Source of the DNA: Candidatus Delongbacteria bacterium
GTDB taxonomy: Bacteria; Bacteroidota; Bacteroidia; Bacteroidales; ML635J-15
NCBI GenBank assembly: GCA_027858215.1
Contig: JAQIDD010000316.1
Location: forward strand, 1-15,155
DNA: 15,155 nucleotides
Reading direction: 5' to 3'
Shown: piece after piece, positions 15,130 through 15,155 of the stretch
How positions within the stretch are numbered: the first letter of the stretch is position 1
Layout of the letters: every line of letters begins with the position of its first letter
Translations under genes and position numbers: made by a program
The notes under the pieces: model-generated
What the model saw: the letters and a program-made list of their open reading frames with translations, nothing else
Told to the model about the DNA's origin: nothing
Databases searched by the model: none

Positions 15130-15155
15130 CAACCTCTAAATTTTTGATAATTAAA

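Noticed and set aside
1..15155. CRISPR arrays, tRNA/rRNA genes, phage or plasmid functions, complete insertion sequences, defence systems
   Set aside because: No regularly spaced repeats, cloverleaf sequences, transposase, integrase or defence-gene motifs were seen on either strand.

Overview
The window looks like the chromosome of a Bacteroidota bacterium, probably an environmental Bacteroidales/Cytophagales relative. Four things point there. Secreted proteins end in type IX secretion (T9SS) sorting domains of both type A and type B. There are PorE-like TPR/PD40/OmpA proteins. A TonB-dependent barrel carries an N-terminal carboxypeptidase-regulatory-like domain. Start codons sit in AT-rich leaders without Shine-Dalgarno sequences, behind TAnnTTTG-type -7 promoter boxes. 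Composition is AT-rich by eye, apart from GC-rich dyad repeats between genes. No tRNA, rRNA, CRISPR array or intact insertion sequence was seen.

Layout. (1) 3-5758, + strand: the 3' part of a large surface protein with a T9SS type B C-terminal domain, a 446-bp gap holding a MITE-like inverted-repeat element and a dispersed repeat, then two tandem paralogous envelope proteins. Both have signal peptide, TPR, PD40 propeller and CarboxypepD-like domain; only the second has an OmpA peptidoglycan-binding domain (PorE-like architecture). A strong intrinsic terminator closes the block. (2) 5838-8972, + strand: a tight housekeeping operon purM-prfA-pyrF (16- and 17-nt gaps). (3) 9045-12301, - strand: two small T9SS type A proteins of unknown function, a YraN-family nuclease-like protein and a serine racemase/threonine dehydratase-type PLP enzyme; the last three are close enough to form one transcript. 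A roughly 400-bp gene-free stretch (9810-10207) holds GC-rich palindromic repeats. (4) 12545-15061, + strand: a TonB-dependent-receptor-like outer-membrane protein, followed at the right edge by a promoter for a gene beyond the window.

How the parts fit. The first block is envelope/T9SS biology: a type B cargo beside proteins built like PorE, which links the OM-side T9SS machinery to peptidoglycan. The second block is purine synthesis, translation termination and pyrimidine synthesis. The rest is a mixture of exported proteins and metabolism. No clear undescribed system stands out. The observations most worth a second look are the paralogue pair that differs by exactly one anchoring module, the 129-137 bp inverted-repeat element that is open end to end on one strand, a dispersed intergenic repeat that appears split by a second GC-rich repeat, and a promoter that seems embedded in the terminator upstream of purM.
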